A DNA stretch of 64,000 nucleotides. It comes from Microdochium bolleyi (taxonomy: Eukaryota > Ascomycota > Sordariomycetes > Xylariales > Microdochiaceae). Below the pieces are notes generated by a model that searched no databases, had not been told where the DNA came from, and saw nothing but the letters and a program-made list of their open reading frames with translations. This document shows, piece by piece, positions 47,766-59,750 of this stretch (the first letter of the stretch is position 1; each line of letters opens with the position of its first letter). The translations under genes were made by a program, and so were the position numbers. The stretch spans positions 186,001-250,000 of the forward strand of contig KQ964247.1 in NCBI GenBank assembly GCA_001566295.1, in the 5' to 3' direction.

Positions 47766-50349
47766 GGTGAATCAAGGCGGGTTCTTCAGAGTCCAAGACG
47801 CAGACGGAGTAATTCCAGTTGAAGTTTGGGTTCGGGTAATGCGCGGCGGGCCGTATGTGATGGATGGTGGTGATGGGCGGCGAAGGGCGGGGTAAGGTGT
47901 GGGATCTACCACAAGCCAAACTGGTGACAGCCGAGATGCTAGGCTGGAACTTTTCTGGAGAGTGCAAGCTCGCTCCAAGATGGCGCAGGCTATGTTTGTG
48001 TAAAGTGTAAAGAGCAGAAGCGCCCGGGAGTCGTGGCCTCGTGCGAAGAGCTGGAGAGAAAAAGGAGGAAAGCGACGGGGAGAAGAAGACGGGCGGCAGG
48101 AGAGGCAGGAGAGGCTGGCAAGGAAGCAGGCTGGATGGCAGGCTGGCAGCAGGACGCCGACCGCTGTTCCTGGTCAGCACGAGGGAGAAAGAACCTTGGA
48201 TGGCGGGCGGGACAAGCCCAAGATGGACAGGCACACCCAGCAAGACCTGACGACAAGGCGCATGTGCTGCACCTGGGAGCGGGGCGGGCCCGCCTGATTG
48301 GTGGTTGGGCAGCAGCGTGACCGACGTCATCATCCCACACTCTGCAGCGCGCAGCTGATGCCGTGCAGAGGCAGAGGCTGCTGCCCCGGTGTCCTCTCTG
48401 TCCCTGCGTGCCCTCCATCATCAATCACATCACGGCGTGCCATGCGGATGTGCAGATGCAGGCATGGGCGTGGACGGTGCATGCAGTGCCGTCTCGAATG
48501 CCGGGCAGACCGCGACTCCGCAAGCAGCAACAATTGCATTGTTTCGCAGAGTGACTGACTGTTCCTGACGCCGTGCCGACACACCCCAGCTAACGTGCTC
48601 AACCTTATTCCACCTGCTGGGCCACCCGAGATTACCCACACACCCAACGGCGGCCTGATCGTCGCAGACCCGGCGAGGCATGCTGTCTATCATTGTTGGG
48701 TGGGAGCCAAAGAGTGCCTCGGTGCGTGTAAGGTAGGGCAGGCATGGCAATATCTGCTCGAGCGTTCGGCAACGGCTACCGTGTACGTGTGCGGGCCAAC
48801 AGTGATGGCCGCGTCTGCAGCAGATAGAGCAACCATTCCCAGGGCTAGGTCCTTTCCCCCCTTTTCATGTAAGGTAAGGGAAGGTCAGCGTGTGCAAAGG
48901 CTGCTCCGCCTGCTAGCCAGCCCTGGCACATTTCCTGCAAAGTTGGAGGGGGAGGGGCACGCGGCCTGACGTAATGGAGGGAACTCCCGCACCTGCCAAC
49001 TGCAAGCGCCCAGAGCCTTGCGAGTCGCAACCACTACCACCACCATCACTACGCTCTTGTTTGAGGACTGTCTCACCTTCTCTGCAGCACGGCCATGCGC
49101 TCTACACAGCAGACGAAGCTCATTAGGCGAGTAGGGTAGCTAGGCCATGCATCAGGTTGGGTCCTGCACACTTGCTGGGTCTGGACGCGGAACGACACAG
49201 GTCAGGCTTTGACCCTCAACTTTGCGTTCACCCTCCAGTCGGCGGTACGGGGCGATCTGAATGCCGGCTCGTCTCCATCACGCTAACTTGGCCATGGTAA
49301 GCTGGAAGACTATATCAGAGCATAGTATGGTCCCAGCCACCGCATTTTCCGGTAACGTCAACTGTACGCTCTTTTTCAACCTGGCAGGCGTCCAAGATGA
49401 TGCCTCCAGCATGCATGTCAACCGGTTTGCATCTGATTGTGGGCGAAAGCTGGTGAGAATCCGGCACGTGAGCGTGCAGGACCAACCACTGTAAAACGGA
49501 CACCGTGATGGGGCCCGACTGTCCGAAACCGTCCTTGGGATGCAGCCACCATGCGACGACCACAGCGGATGCCTTTGTCCCAAGGTCGCGAAGAGAGGAC
49601 ACACGGTGGTCACCGGGAGTGACGGGCAGGCCTACTGCCTCCTCCGAACCGACTACTTCCATCAATCCGGCTCTAGAGCTGCCAACAGGCATTGCTGTGC
49701 ATGCTCCAAGCCCTGCAGTAGTGACACGACCAGAACAGCCTCAGAGATGCATGTCGAGGTCAAATGCTGCTCAGGTCTGTCGCGGGCCACCTGCTGTGCG
49801 GCCTCCTCCCGTTCATCTCTCAGCACGATGCAATGCACAACTGTTCCGCGGACGGCTACCATCGCCCAAGGCGGCGTGTCTGACTCGGCTGAACCTCTCG
49901 CGGAGTCTCTCCACAGCATTTCCCCGCACTCCCCGCATTCCGCAGTCGCGCCTGCAGGGGCCGCCGAAGCTTGCCCCGAGCTTGCTCCGTCCGGCGGAAC
50001 CACAATGGCCTCGGCCAGCAGGCGAGTCTGGCTTCCAGCTGCTGCTGCCCCCAAGTTTCCGTCAAGAACGACCCGGCCACGAGATACCGCCACGTATTTT
50101 GCCAAGAACAAGCCAGAAGAGGCTGCTTTCACGGACAACAGCTCCTTCGTGACCACCACCGCCCGCGGCCATCACCGTCTGCGCCAACCCTCCTGAGCAC
50201 AAGGCAGCGCGGCCGGCTTCCAGGCGATGCTTCACGGGGCCAGCACAGTGGCATCGCGAGGATGCGTTCGCCAGTCGCTTCTCGTGGCTGGCCGTCGGAG
50301 GCTACGACATGGTAGGCCATGGGCGGTCCTGGCCACGCATCGTCGCTGT
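47766..50349. other. 2.6 kb divergent spacer
   Basis: Between the Arg/Asp-rich gene and the acyl-CoA synthetase gene. Two overlapping plus-strand frames at 49505-50196 are over 200 codons, but they are in competing frames without recognised motifs. No gene supported. Confidence 0.5.
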
Positions 50350-52279
50350 ATGGCGACAGAAGCCCCCAGACTCAGCTTCATCAATGGTCCTAGCGAGGTC
50401 GGTTTGCTTCAAACAACTACCTGAGCACTCGGACGCTGACTCGATATTGTCACAGCCTCCCCTCCTCACACAAACTATCCCGGAGCACTTTGCCTCGATA
50501 GTCTCACAACATGGCGACCGTCCAGCTGTCATCGCCCGGGGCCCGGTCCAGGAACCCCTCGGCACAGTCTCCTCCCCCGAGACCACGACCCTGAGCTACA
50601 GCGCGCTGCACGCCCTGTCCGACTCCCTCGCCCACTCGCTGCGGTCCCTAGGCGTCAAGAAGGGCGACCGCTTCGCCGTCAGCCTGGGCAACGTCTGCGA
50701 GAACGTTGCCCTGTCGTACGCAGCCTTCAAGCTCGGCGCCATCCTCGTCCCGCTGAACCCGAGCTTCAACGCTCAGCAGCTGACCGCCGCGCTCGCCCAC
50801 CTCCGCACCGAAATCCTCATCATAGGCGCCGTCACCGACCTCGCCTACAAGCCGTGTCGGGGCCGCAGCAATCTGGACCTGTTGACTGCACTTGTGCCGG
50901 ACCTTCGCGCCTCGAGGCTGGAGTCCTCGAACGTCCCGACCCTGAAGAACATTATAGTCCTCGACAACCGCCCATCCCACCCCCAGGCAGTCTTCCCACT
51001 CGAGGAGCTGCGCTGCCTGACACCATACACTACCCTCCTGGACGGCCCGTCCTCACTCTCGCCCTCCCAGCAGCGCCGCGTCGTGCCCGACTCGCCGCTG
51101 ACCCCCGACGAGATCATCAACATCCAGTTCACCTCCGGCACAACCTCGCTCCCAAAGGCCGCCATGCTGAGCCACACCAACATCCTCAACAACGGGCGCC
51201 TGATCGCCGACCGGATGGGCCTCGTCCCCGCCGACAAGATCGTCTGCCCGCCGCCCTTGTTCCACTGCTTCGGCTGCGTGCTCGGCCTGCAGGCCACCGC
51301 GACCACCGGCGCCGCGATCCTCTTCGGCTCGCCCGCCTTCGACCCGGCCGCGTCCCTGCGCATGGCCAGCGAGCACCGCGCCACGGGCCTCTACGGCGTC
51401 GCGACCATGTTCGTCGCCGAGCTCGAGCTGCTCGCGAACCCGGCCTTCGCGGCGACCATCCCCGAGGGGACCCTGGACAGCCTCCGCAAGGGCATCGCCG
51501 CGGGCAGCTCCGTGCCCGAGTCCCTCATGCGCCGGCTCTTCGACACCCTGTCCCTGCACGAGCTCGTCATCTGCTACGGCATGACCGAGACGAGCCCCGT
51601 CAGCTGCATGACGGGGCCCCGGGACCCCTTGGCCAAGCGCACCGGCAGCGTCGGCCGCGCGATGCCCCATACCAGAGTCAAGATCGTGGCCCCGGGCGAC
51701 AGGGGCACCGTCGTCCCGCTCGGCGAGCGCGGCGAGCTCGCGGTGTCCGGATACCTCGTGATGGAGGGGTACTTTGATGATCCGGAGCGCACGAAAGTCG
51801 ACCGCATCGCCGAGGACGGGCGGCCGGGGGCCGTCTGGATGTACAGCGGCGACGAGGCGGTCATGGACGAGGACGGGTTCGTCAGCATCACGGGCCGCAT
51901 CAAGGACCTCATCATCCGCGGCGGCGAGAACATCCACCCGCTCGAGGTCGAGAACTGCCTCTTCCAACACCCGCTCGTGCAGGAGGTCAGCGTCGTCGGC
52001 GTGCCGGACGAGCGGCACGGCGAGGCGGTCGCCGCGTTCGTCGTGCCCCACCACGGGGTGCGGACTGTTGACGGCGACAATGCTGCAGACGAGGAGGAGG
52101 GGGTGCTCACCAAGAAGTCGGTACGAGACTGGGTGGCGGGGAATCTGTCTGGGCATCTCGTGCCGAAGCATGTGTTCTGGGCGACAGAGTATCCCAAGAC
52201 GGCGAGCGGGAAGATCCAGAAGTTCAAGCTGCGGGACATGGCCACGAAATTGCTTTCGTCGTCGTCGCCGCCCTCATAG
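50350..52279 (+). CDS. Acyl-CoA synthetase / AMP-dependent ligase
   Basis: Exons 50350-50397 and 50456-52279 give 623 aa. The start is set by splicing: a 16-codon exon (MATEAPRLSFINGPSE) joins across a 58-bp intron (GTCGGT donor, CTGAC branch point, CACAG acceptor) to PPLLTQTIPEHFASIV. The open frame that runs through from 50309 reads intron sequence. ANL-superfamily motifs: P-loop FTSGTTSLPK from F241, YGMTETSP, YSGDEAVMDEDGF, GRIKDLIIRGGENIHP, and the adenylating Lys in TASGKIQK (K602). It activates a carboxylic acid to an acyl-AMP then acyl-CoA. Substrate unknown; medium-chain or aryl acids are typical of this ACSF2-like group. No peroxisomal C-terminal signal. Convergent with the P450 gene. 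Confidence 0.9.
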
Positions 52280-52647
52280 TCTTGGGGGGGGGGAGGGTCT
52301 GGAGAATGAGACTCTGCTTTTGTCGAACGTCAACCGCAAGACTGTAGTGGCACTTACAACACGATAAAACTGTGTATAGCCGGAATAGTCACTTGTCTGA
52401 GTTCATTGCATATTCAGGTGTCGTGTGTGAAAATCGTAATCTGCAAGGCATTGGATCATGCTGCATCCCAGCAATCCTCAACTACAGATATGGAACAGAG
52501 ATAGCAAGTGACTGATGTCGCATTCGTACATACCTATACGGTCCTTACTTTCTCAGATCGTCTAACCCTGACGTTTCATGCTTCTCATTACCAATTCACC
52601 ACCATATGTTGCGACCACAATGATTACATCCCAAAAACTCCACAAAA
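52280..52647. other. Convergent 3' spacer
   Basis: About 370 bp between the stops of the ligase and P450 genes. A run of G (gggggggggg-like) follows the ligase stop. No other feature. Confidence 0.6.
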
Positions 52648-54439
52648 TCACCGGTCTTGAATCAGACACCGCTTGCCCCTCGGAAACGCCATGAAGAACG
52701 CAATTTGCTCCATGTCGGCATCCGACATGCCATCCGCGGTGGACACCTTCGCGTCCGGGTACTGCAGAAAGAATCGCGCCGTGGCCAGGCGGATCTCCAT
52801 CATGGCGAGGTGCATGCCGAGACAGACTATTTTTGGTTGGCACAAACGTCAGCAATCTGGGACGATTGGAACTTCTAGAGCAGGGGTGACTTGGTGGCCG
52901 TGCCCAACGAAAATCGACGGTACACATAGGAGTGAGAGAAGAGAAAAGCTTACTGCGAACCCCCGCCCCAAAAGGCACGAACCCGTCCCTCATCTCCTTG
53001 GTTGCCCCCTTCTCCCACCTGCCCGGGTCGAACCTCTCGGGCTCCGGGAAGATGTTGGGATCCATGTGGAAACTCCACGCCTGCGTCGAGACCACGCAGC
53101 CACCTTCGAACCAGTGTCCCGCGAGTGCCATGCCCTCCGGGGGGACGTGCCGCGGCAGCGGCGCGGGCGTGGACGGGTATAGCCGCAGCGTCTCATCGAT
53201 GACGGCGTTGAGGTACGTCGCGTCGCGGAGATCCTCGTAGTCGACGTCGACGTCGACTTCGCCGTCGCCCTTCCTGGACACCGATGTGCCTGGCAGGCTC
53301 TTGAGTTCGGACAGGAGTCTCGCCTTGACCTCCGGCCGCTTGCACACGTTCCAGATGACATACGTCAGGGCGTTGGAGGTGGTGTCGCTCCCCGCGACGA
53401 TGTACAGCTGCGCGTTGCTCAGGATCTCGTCCTGCGTCAGCCCTTTGTCGCCACCGGCAGCCTCGTCGACCTTGGCGAACAGCGTCGGCAGCAGTGGTGC
53501 TCCCCCATCCCCTCCTGTCGTCGTCTCCCCCTGCGTCTCAGCACGCTTGCTGTACCGCTCAAGCCTGTCCTCCGCACCGGCTCGCAGCCGCGAGATCATT
53601 TGCATCGCCTTGCTCGCCCCCGGGATCGGAACACCCAGGCTCATCAGCGTGCGAAACACGGGGAACAACACGCGTAGGGCCAGCACGGGCGCCGCGCTCT
53701 CCATGTCCCGGAAGTACTGGTGCTTCCGCCCCGCCTCGAGCATCTGGAATGACTCCCCGAACGTGAGTTCCGCGATGACGTCGGTGGCCATGAAGCCCGC
53801 CCACTTGAACACGTCCGCCGCGCCATTGCCGGAGTCGCTCCGCATCTCCTCGTCGATGCGCCTCATGGCGAGCTTGACCTTCCCGTAAACAATCCCTACG
53901 ACGCTCTTCAGCCCGCTCTCGCTCAGAGGGCCGGACAGGAGGCGCCGCTGCCGCCGGTGCGAGGCTGGGTCGCCCGTGTTGAAGATGTTGTCCTCGTCGA
54001 TGGTCATGGTCTTGTAGTACGGCGTCTTGTGGAACTCGGCGCGGCCGATCTGCGAGAGCGCCGCAAGGTCGCAGATATCGGCCTGCTCCGGGTTTATGCG
54101 GACCACGGGACCGTATTGTTGATGCAAAGCGTGCACATAGCGCGCCTTCTGACCACGGAGGATGTGGTACTTGAGCACGAGGTCCGTCCAGAGCGAGTAC
54201 CACGGCCCGGGGATGTTCTTGAGCGGGCTCGTCAACACCCCCACCACTGTCTGCGCACACAAATCGTCAGTCTCGTGGTCTTTCTCATCTTGACATTGTC
54301 CAGGCTACGTCAAAATGCATTGGATTTTGTGGCAGTCCTAGACGGGGAGCTGAGCAGCGTGTGAACAAGTACATACCACGGTAACGTAGGCACTCGCAAG
54401 TGCGAGGCCCGTCCGCCATAGGCTCTCTGCGACTGACAT
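52648..54439 (-). CDS. Cytochrome P450 monooxygenase
   Basis: Exons 54439-54377, 54250-52954 and 52826-52648 give 512 aa. Exon 1 (MSVAESLWRTGLALASAYVTV) supplies the ER anchor. Exon 2 has the Pro hinge KNIPGPWYSLW, the I-helix AGSDTT (307-312), ExxR as E374-T-L-R377, and FDPGRW. The haem loop is split by intron 2: FGAGVR (448-453) then I454 and the haem-ligand C455, giving FxxGxRxC only after splicing. All P450 landmarks are intact. It resembles microsomal fungal P450s of the secondary-metabolism/aromatic-hydroxylase type, but subfamily and substrate cannot be read by eye. Tail-to-tail with the acyl-CoA synthetase. Confidence 0.92.
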
Positions 54440-54917
54440 CCTGCAGCGAAGCCGAAGTATGGCGTTTCCGAGTGCTACAAGCAGAAGCGCAGAGTGACAA
54501 TCCGAGAAAAGGTAAGTTAAGGACGAGCAGTTGATAGTGGTGGCCGGGAGGTGGAGTATCGGGATGCTGACCGTGAGACTGCCCTAGAACCTGGAACAAG
54601 GGCCTTGGTGGAGGGCTTGCAGGGATACCCCGACTCCGTACAACGGTTTCGGCGTGGCCTCGTCGAGTCGGCCCAGTCAAACAATCCCAATTGCACAGCA
54701 TTCCCAATACATACCATACCGTCCAAACAAAGTATATTTTTCTCGTGCTCGGCGGTAAGAGTCATCTAAAATAGAAGCCTGCTACATGTTTTCCGGGCCA
54801 ATCTCCGAATGAAAGCATATAGTTGTGCACGGTTTAGTGTTTTAAAACGTTTGTCGGAAGCACAACAATGGCAAGTCCAAGTTGATATGCCCTGCTAGGA
54901 ATACCTCGAGAACAACA
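54440..54917. other. Spacer, P450 start to CFEM gene 3' end
   Basis: Presumed P450 promoter and 3' UTR of the CFEM gene. Nothing specific recognised. Confidence 0.55.
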
Positions 54918-55777
54918 TCATCCACGATACCAGATGTCCTGCGCGATTACTAGCGCAACCCAAACGACAAGAGAAACATAGGACGGCTGCCTGCTTCTCG
55001 CCCCACCTGTCGTGACAAGCCACGGAATAAACGAAGAAGCCGCATCGAGCTTCGCATCTGGCTCGGAGTCTGAGGTGTTGAGCATACGAAGGGAAGGTGT
55101 GAATGGGAGTGCCAGAGTTGGTGCTAGTGCAATGGTCGTCGTGGCTGTCGCCGTCTGCGTGACCGTGAGGAAGCTGGCCTCTGTCGGGCCGAGTACTGTT
55201 AAAGTCACAGTCGTTGTATGCTGGGGATTGGCGTCTACACTCTCCTGGCGTAGCTTGAGACCGGGGACAGCAAGCACTTCCCGTCCCTCCAGGTAATCAT
55301 CTTCGCGAGAGCGGAGAAGCTCTCCAGAAAAATGACTCGGTGCGACCATGTGGATGATGGCTCCTGTGTCGATACAGAGTGAGATCGTGGATGCAAGAGC
55401 TTGGCCGTAGTCGACCGAGTCGCATTGGGAGTAGAGACATTGTAGTAGCGACTGTTGTGAGACGTTGGGTCATTCCATTTTTTTGTGTGGGAGATATCCT
55501 GAAAGACTTACTTGCTGGTAGTCCTTGCCGTGGCAGAGACACGACACGTCCAGGCACTGTGTGACATACATGCTGTCGACCATGCATCGGTTCGCGCAAG
55601 CTGTGTCGACACGTCAGCTCCCTTTCTACTGCTCGGAAATTACAGCCAAAAGAGATGCATACAAGGAGTGGCAGACTGCCCGAGCCCAGAGGCCGTTGTG
55701 GTGTTTGTAGCCATGGTGGTTACCTGAACAGCCCATGCCAAGAGCACTTGAATGGCGAACGTGGCACCGTACTTCAT
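54918..55777 (-). CDS. CFEM-domain cell-surface protein
   Basis: Three exons, 55777-55663, 55600-55512 and 55451-54918, give 245 aa. No single open frame shows the gene; the joins are phase 1 and phase 0. A signal peptide begins MKYGATFAIQVLLAWAVQ. The CFEM domain has exactly eight Cys: C40, C44, C54, C59, C61, C73, C78, C94. D56 lies in CLDVSCLC, the position of the haem-binding Asp in iron-acquiring CFEM proteins. A Thr-rich stretch (TTTVTLTVLG, TVTQTATATTTIA) follows. The C-terminus ends in a hydrophobic segment (YVSLVVWVALVIAQDIW), compatible with a GPI signal or a helix. Possible roles are haem/iron uptake, wall structure or host interaction; none is proven here. Confidence 0.82.
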
Positions 55778-56402
55778 ATTGCCGCGAAGAGAGCGAGAGA
55801 CGCAGAACTGCTGGGTGGTCTGGCGCAGAGCCTTTCTTGTGATGATCCAGTAAATCGTACATAGCGAGAGACTGATAGTGGTAGGAATAACCACCAAGAA
55901 AGTAACCAAAAAGAGCGACGTGCCAGGGTGGTGGTCGAGTCCAAAAAAGAGTGTAGTGTATTGAGGGAGTGAATAGTTGAAGAAGAGAATTCGTCACGAG
56001 TTCGAGAGGATACGAGGCATAGTCAAAAAGCCAACAGCTTAGTAGCTCCTGCTCAGACTATGTATGGATGGCACCTGCCCAAAGGTGCGAAACAGAGAAA
56101 GCACGAGGACTCAACCGGGTAAAGCAACCACTTAGGCAGGGAGCCATTCGAGTACTCCTTCCAGGGCAGCGGAGTTGTGATGTGCCTGGTGATCGCTTAT
56201 GAGAAGCACGAAATGGCCCAGGAGGACCTGGAAGACAGCAGAACGACGGACACTTTTGATGGAGTCAATAGAGCGATGTTTGGACACACCTCTATGTCAC
56301 GCTAATTAATGAGACTCTGTTCTATCCCAGTTTGCAATCATTGACAGACATTCCCCATAACGCCATTGGTATGCTGCTTGGTATCCATTGCGAGTAAAAT
56401 AA
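55778..56402. other. Spacer upstream of CFEM gene
   Basis: Promoter and leader of the CFEM gene and 3' end of CMS1. The CFEM frame stays open upstream to about 55909 without a better start. Confidence 0.55.
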
Positions 56403-57408
56403 TCAGTAGAAAAGAAGATGGACCGGCTTCGAGGTGTCCGTGTAGCGGTCCTTGAGCTCCTTACGCGTCAGCCAGGGCAGCAGGTCATTCATGACCTCCT
56501 TCATGTCGAGGATGCCTCGCTTCTTCTGGTCAATGTGGGAAGCATCGACGACGAGTCGCTCGAGCCTGTCGAGCTTGAGTGCGCCTACATTCGGTCAGTC
56601 TCGGCCTTGTGTGACAGGAATGTGGTCAGGGTGAGCATACCATTCTCGACGAGGTCACTCAGCCTTTTGGGCGTGCCGACTGCTACACCAGTACGATGTG
56701 TCGTCAGGAAATCGACACTCTCTTGGAGTTTGATGTGCTTGGCAAACTGCATTGGTGGATTAGTACATTTGCGATCGAGACGTAGGATGGGCACAAAGAA
56801 AACTAACCAGCTTCGCCACTGTATTGTTCTTGCTCTGGTACTTCCGCAGAGCTCTGCTATCTGTTAGCATCCCGTGCGAGATACACACCATGAAGCTTAG
56901 AACATACCTAACTATGTCGGCAGCCCTCAAACCAGCACCTGCCACCACGATGGTGTGTGGAGATCCCTTGATCTTTGGGGCCTCACTTAGCCTCTCGGGC
57001 TGTGCGGTGAACTTTTCAAGGAAGTCCGGCAGCTTCTCTAGGTTCCTTGTCTCGGTCCAAGAGGTTGTGTCTTTGATTGAGTTGGCTGGGTGGATATGTT
57101 AACCTCGAGGCACTGATAGTATGATCCGGATTTAACTTACGTGAGATGTAGAGATCTGCCAGCTCGATAGCAGTCTTGTCTGAGTTGAAGCGAGTGGTCT
57201 TCTGAGCGATATGGTCGGCCAGAAGTTGTGAATCCATAAGGGCAATCGCCTTGTTCACACCCGCCTCCATGTCGAAGAGAGCTTCGTCTTCCTCGAAGCC
57301 GGACTTTCTTCGCTTCTTCTTAGCGCCGCCATCATCGTCCCTGGTCCTCTTCTTCGCCTTCGCCTTGGAAGCTAGCTGCTCCGAAGTCGCGCCCTTCGTG
57401 GCAGACAT
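56403..57408 (-). CDS. CMS1: CMS1-like ribosome biogenesis protein (SSU processome associated)
   Basis: Five exons, 57408-57141, 57085-56908, 56853-56808, 56746-56641 and 56584-56403, give 259 aa. The third exon is 46 nt. The N-terminus is Lys/Arg-rich and nuclear-looking (AKAKKRTRDDDGGAKKKRRKS). The body resembles a remnant DEAD-box lobe: HTIVVAGAGLRAADIVRAL, VAVGTPKRLSDLVENGALKL, and RLVVDASHIDQKKRGILD, where a helicase would have DEAD. This is how yeast Cms1, linked to 40S precursor processing, is built. Without Walker A it is probably not an active helicase. Head-to-head with Asp-tRNA synthetase. Confidence 0.83.
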
Positions 57409-57968
57409 GACTGCTGTGGTTAGCCTGCTGGCCGAGGGAGTCACGAAATTGATGGGCTGCCGTGGAAGAGCCGAGTGCGATGGGCTGTTGGTCCTCAGAC
57501 TGCCTCCCGAATTATGCGCAATTTCTGGTTCCAATCTTGCAGCTGTACTCTTGCAATCCTGCTCAGACTAACAAAGGGGCCGGAAAACTGTGATGCGATG
57601 AATGATGTGAAAAGAGCAAGCCGATGTCATGTCGTCGAGAAATCGTTTCTCGACGAGACCCTGGCTCTTCAATTGAGAAAACCACACTATCGGGGTTCAA
57701 TCCTCCTGGTTTGCTGCATAGCTCGAGGCCCGGGCTACTAGCGCTCATGGGCGGCAGCTGCAGGGGTCACCGGCGCTGCCCCTCCACCCAGGATCGGAGC
57801 AAAAATGTTGCCCCACGTCACAGCTCGACTCATCCCACCTCGCCGGCAGAGTCAGAAGATCTCCTGCGACGTTCCTTAAAGTCTCGACACTGCACCGCGA
57901 TAGACTCGCAAAAATACACGTCCCAACCATACGAATCGACAAGCCTGCGATCGACGAACCTCGCCATC
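57409..57968. promoter_or_regulatory. Divergent promoter, CMS1 / Asp-tRNA synthetase
   Basis: 560 bp between two divergent starts of translation/ribosome genes, a plausible shared promoter. A ggttcaatcct at about 57694-57704 resembles a tRNA B box but no cloverleaf can be drawn. Confidence 0.45.
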
Positions 57969-59750
57969 ATGTCTGAACCACCCGCTGCCGCCCCCGAGCC
58001 CACCCAAGCTCCGGCTGCTGCCCCGCCCGCCGACGGCGAGGCTGGCCCGTCCAAGAAGGGCGCGAAGAAGGCCGAGGCTAAGGCCAAGAAGGAGGCAGAG
58101 AAGGCGCGCAAGGCCGCTGAGAGAGAAGCTGCTGCTGCGGCCCAGAAGGCTGCCAGTGGCTCGGCCGAAGACCTCGCCAAGGACAACTATGGCGATGCCA
58201 CTCCCGAGACCAGGGTCGATGCCGAGCGAGTCACCCTCAAGAACATTGGCGAGGAGCACCTCGACAAGACCGTCAAGCTGCGCGGTTGGATTCAGAACTC
58301 GCGCATGCAGGGTGCCAAGATGGCCTTCATTGAGCTGCGTGAGGAGAGAGCCTGGACCATCCAGGGTGTCATTGCGGCCAGCCCCGAGGGCAAGCCCGTG
58401 AGCAAGCAGATGGTCAAGTGGGCCGGCGCTCTCAAGCTGGAGAGCTTCATCCTCGTCGAGGCCACTGTCAAGAAGCCTCTCGAGCCCGTCAAGAGCTGCA
58501 AGGTCAGCAACTACGAGCTCCATATCACCAAGGTCTTCTGCATTGCCTCCGGTCCCGAAGTGCTCGGGCTGGGTCTCAATGCTGCCAACAAGCCTGTCGC
58601 CAGCTTCGAGGATGAGGAGCCGAACTCTGGTGCTCCCACAGAGGCTGTCGAGAACCTCACTATCGGCGAGGGCCAGCCTGCCGCCAGCCTGTCAACACAC
58701 CTGAACAACCCAGCTATGCACAAGCGTGCCCCAGTGCAGCAGGCGATCGCTGACGTGCGCATGCGCGTCCGCAAGCTCTTCGCTCAGTACCTCGACTCCA
58801 AGAACTTTGTTCAGTTCGAGGCTCCTTGCCTGATCGGAGCTGCCTCCGAAGGTGGTGCCAACGTGTTCCAGATGCCATACTTCGACACCAGTGCCTGCCT
58901 GGCCCAGTCGCCCCAATTCTACAAGCAGATCGAGATTGCTGGCGGCCGCAAGCGTGTCTACTGCATTGGTCCCGTCTTCCGTGCCGAGAACTCCAACACC
59001 CCAAGACATTTGACCGAGGTACGTATCTATCTTTACTCGTGATAGACCTCATATCTGACACGCTTTCGACAGTTCACCGGTCTTGATCTGGAGATGGAGA
59101 TTGAGGACAGCTACACAGAGGTCATCGACATGATCGAGGGCCTCATGCTGCACATCTTCCGCGGCCTCGAGGAGCAGTGCAAGGATGAGATCGAGCTCAT
59201 CCGCAGCGTATACCCGTCTGAGCCGTTCATGCTTCCCGCGCCTGGCAAGGAGGTCCGCCTGACCTTTGCCGAGGGCCAGAAGCTACTGCGCGAGGAGGGT
59301 CCCGAGGAGTACCGCAACGTGTCCGACGACGAGGACATGAGCACTCCCCAGGAGAAGGCTCTTGGTGCGCTGATCCGCAAGAAGTTCGGCACTGACTTCT
59401 ACGTCCTCGACAAGTTCCCCGAGGGTGCCCGCCCCTTCTACACTATCGAGGATCCGGCCAACCCCAAGGTGACCAACGCCTACGACTTCTTCATGCGTGG
59501 CCAGGAGATCCTGTCTGGAGGCCAGCGTATCCACATTCCTTCCCTGCTCGAGGACCGCATTCGGAAGAAGGGCATCGACCCGGCCAGCCCGGGTATCAAA
59601 GAGTATGTCGACGTGTTCAAGTCGGCAGGTGTTCCCCCTCACGGCGGTGGTGGTATCGGTCTGGACCGTGTTGTGTCATGGTACCTCAACCTGCCCAGTG
59701 TTCACCTGAGCAGCTACTACCCCAGGACACCCAAGAGACTCATGCCATAG
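57969..59750 (+). CDS. DPS1: Cytosolic aspartyl-tRNA synthetase
   Basis: Exons 57969-59018 and 59073-59750 give 575 aa. The N-terminal about 85 residues are an Ala/Lys/Glu-rich helical extension (KKGAKKAEAKAKKEAEKARKA), as in fungal cytosolic AspRS, where it binds tRNA. The OB-fold anticodon-binding domain follows (VKLRGWIQNSRMQGAKMAFIELRE). The class II core has QSPQFYKQ, motif 2 (CIGPVFRAENSNTPRHLTEF, spanning the intron) and motif 3 (GGGIGLDRVV). It charges tRNA-Asp. No mitochondrial presequence. Confidence 0.95.

Noticed and set aside
49505..50196. Two overlapping frames over 200 codons before the ligase gene
   Set aside because: They compete for the same DNA, are Ser/Arg/Pro-rich and match no family I know.
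51053..52171. 372-codon minus-strand frame opposite the acyl-CoA synthetase
   Set aside because: Antisense of a gene with complete ANL motifs.
57660..57720. tRNA-like B box (ggttcaatcct)
   Set aside because: The flanks cannot form a T stem and no A box or acceptor stem pairs with it.
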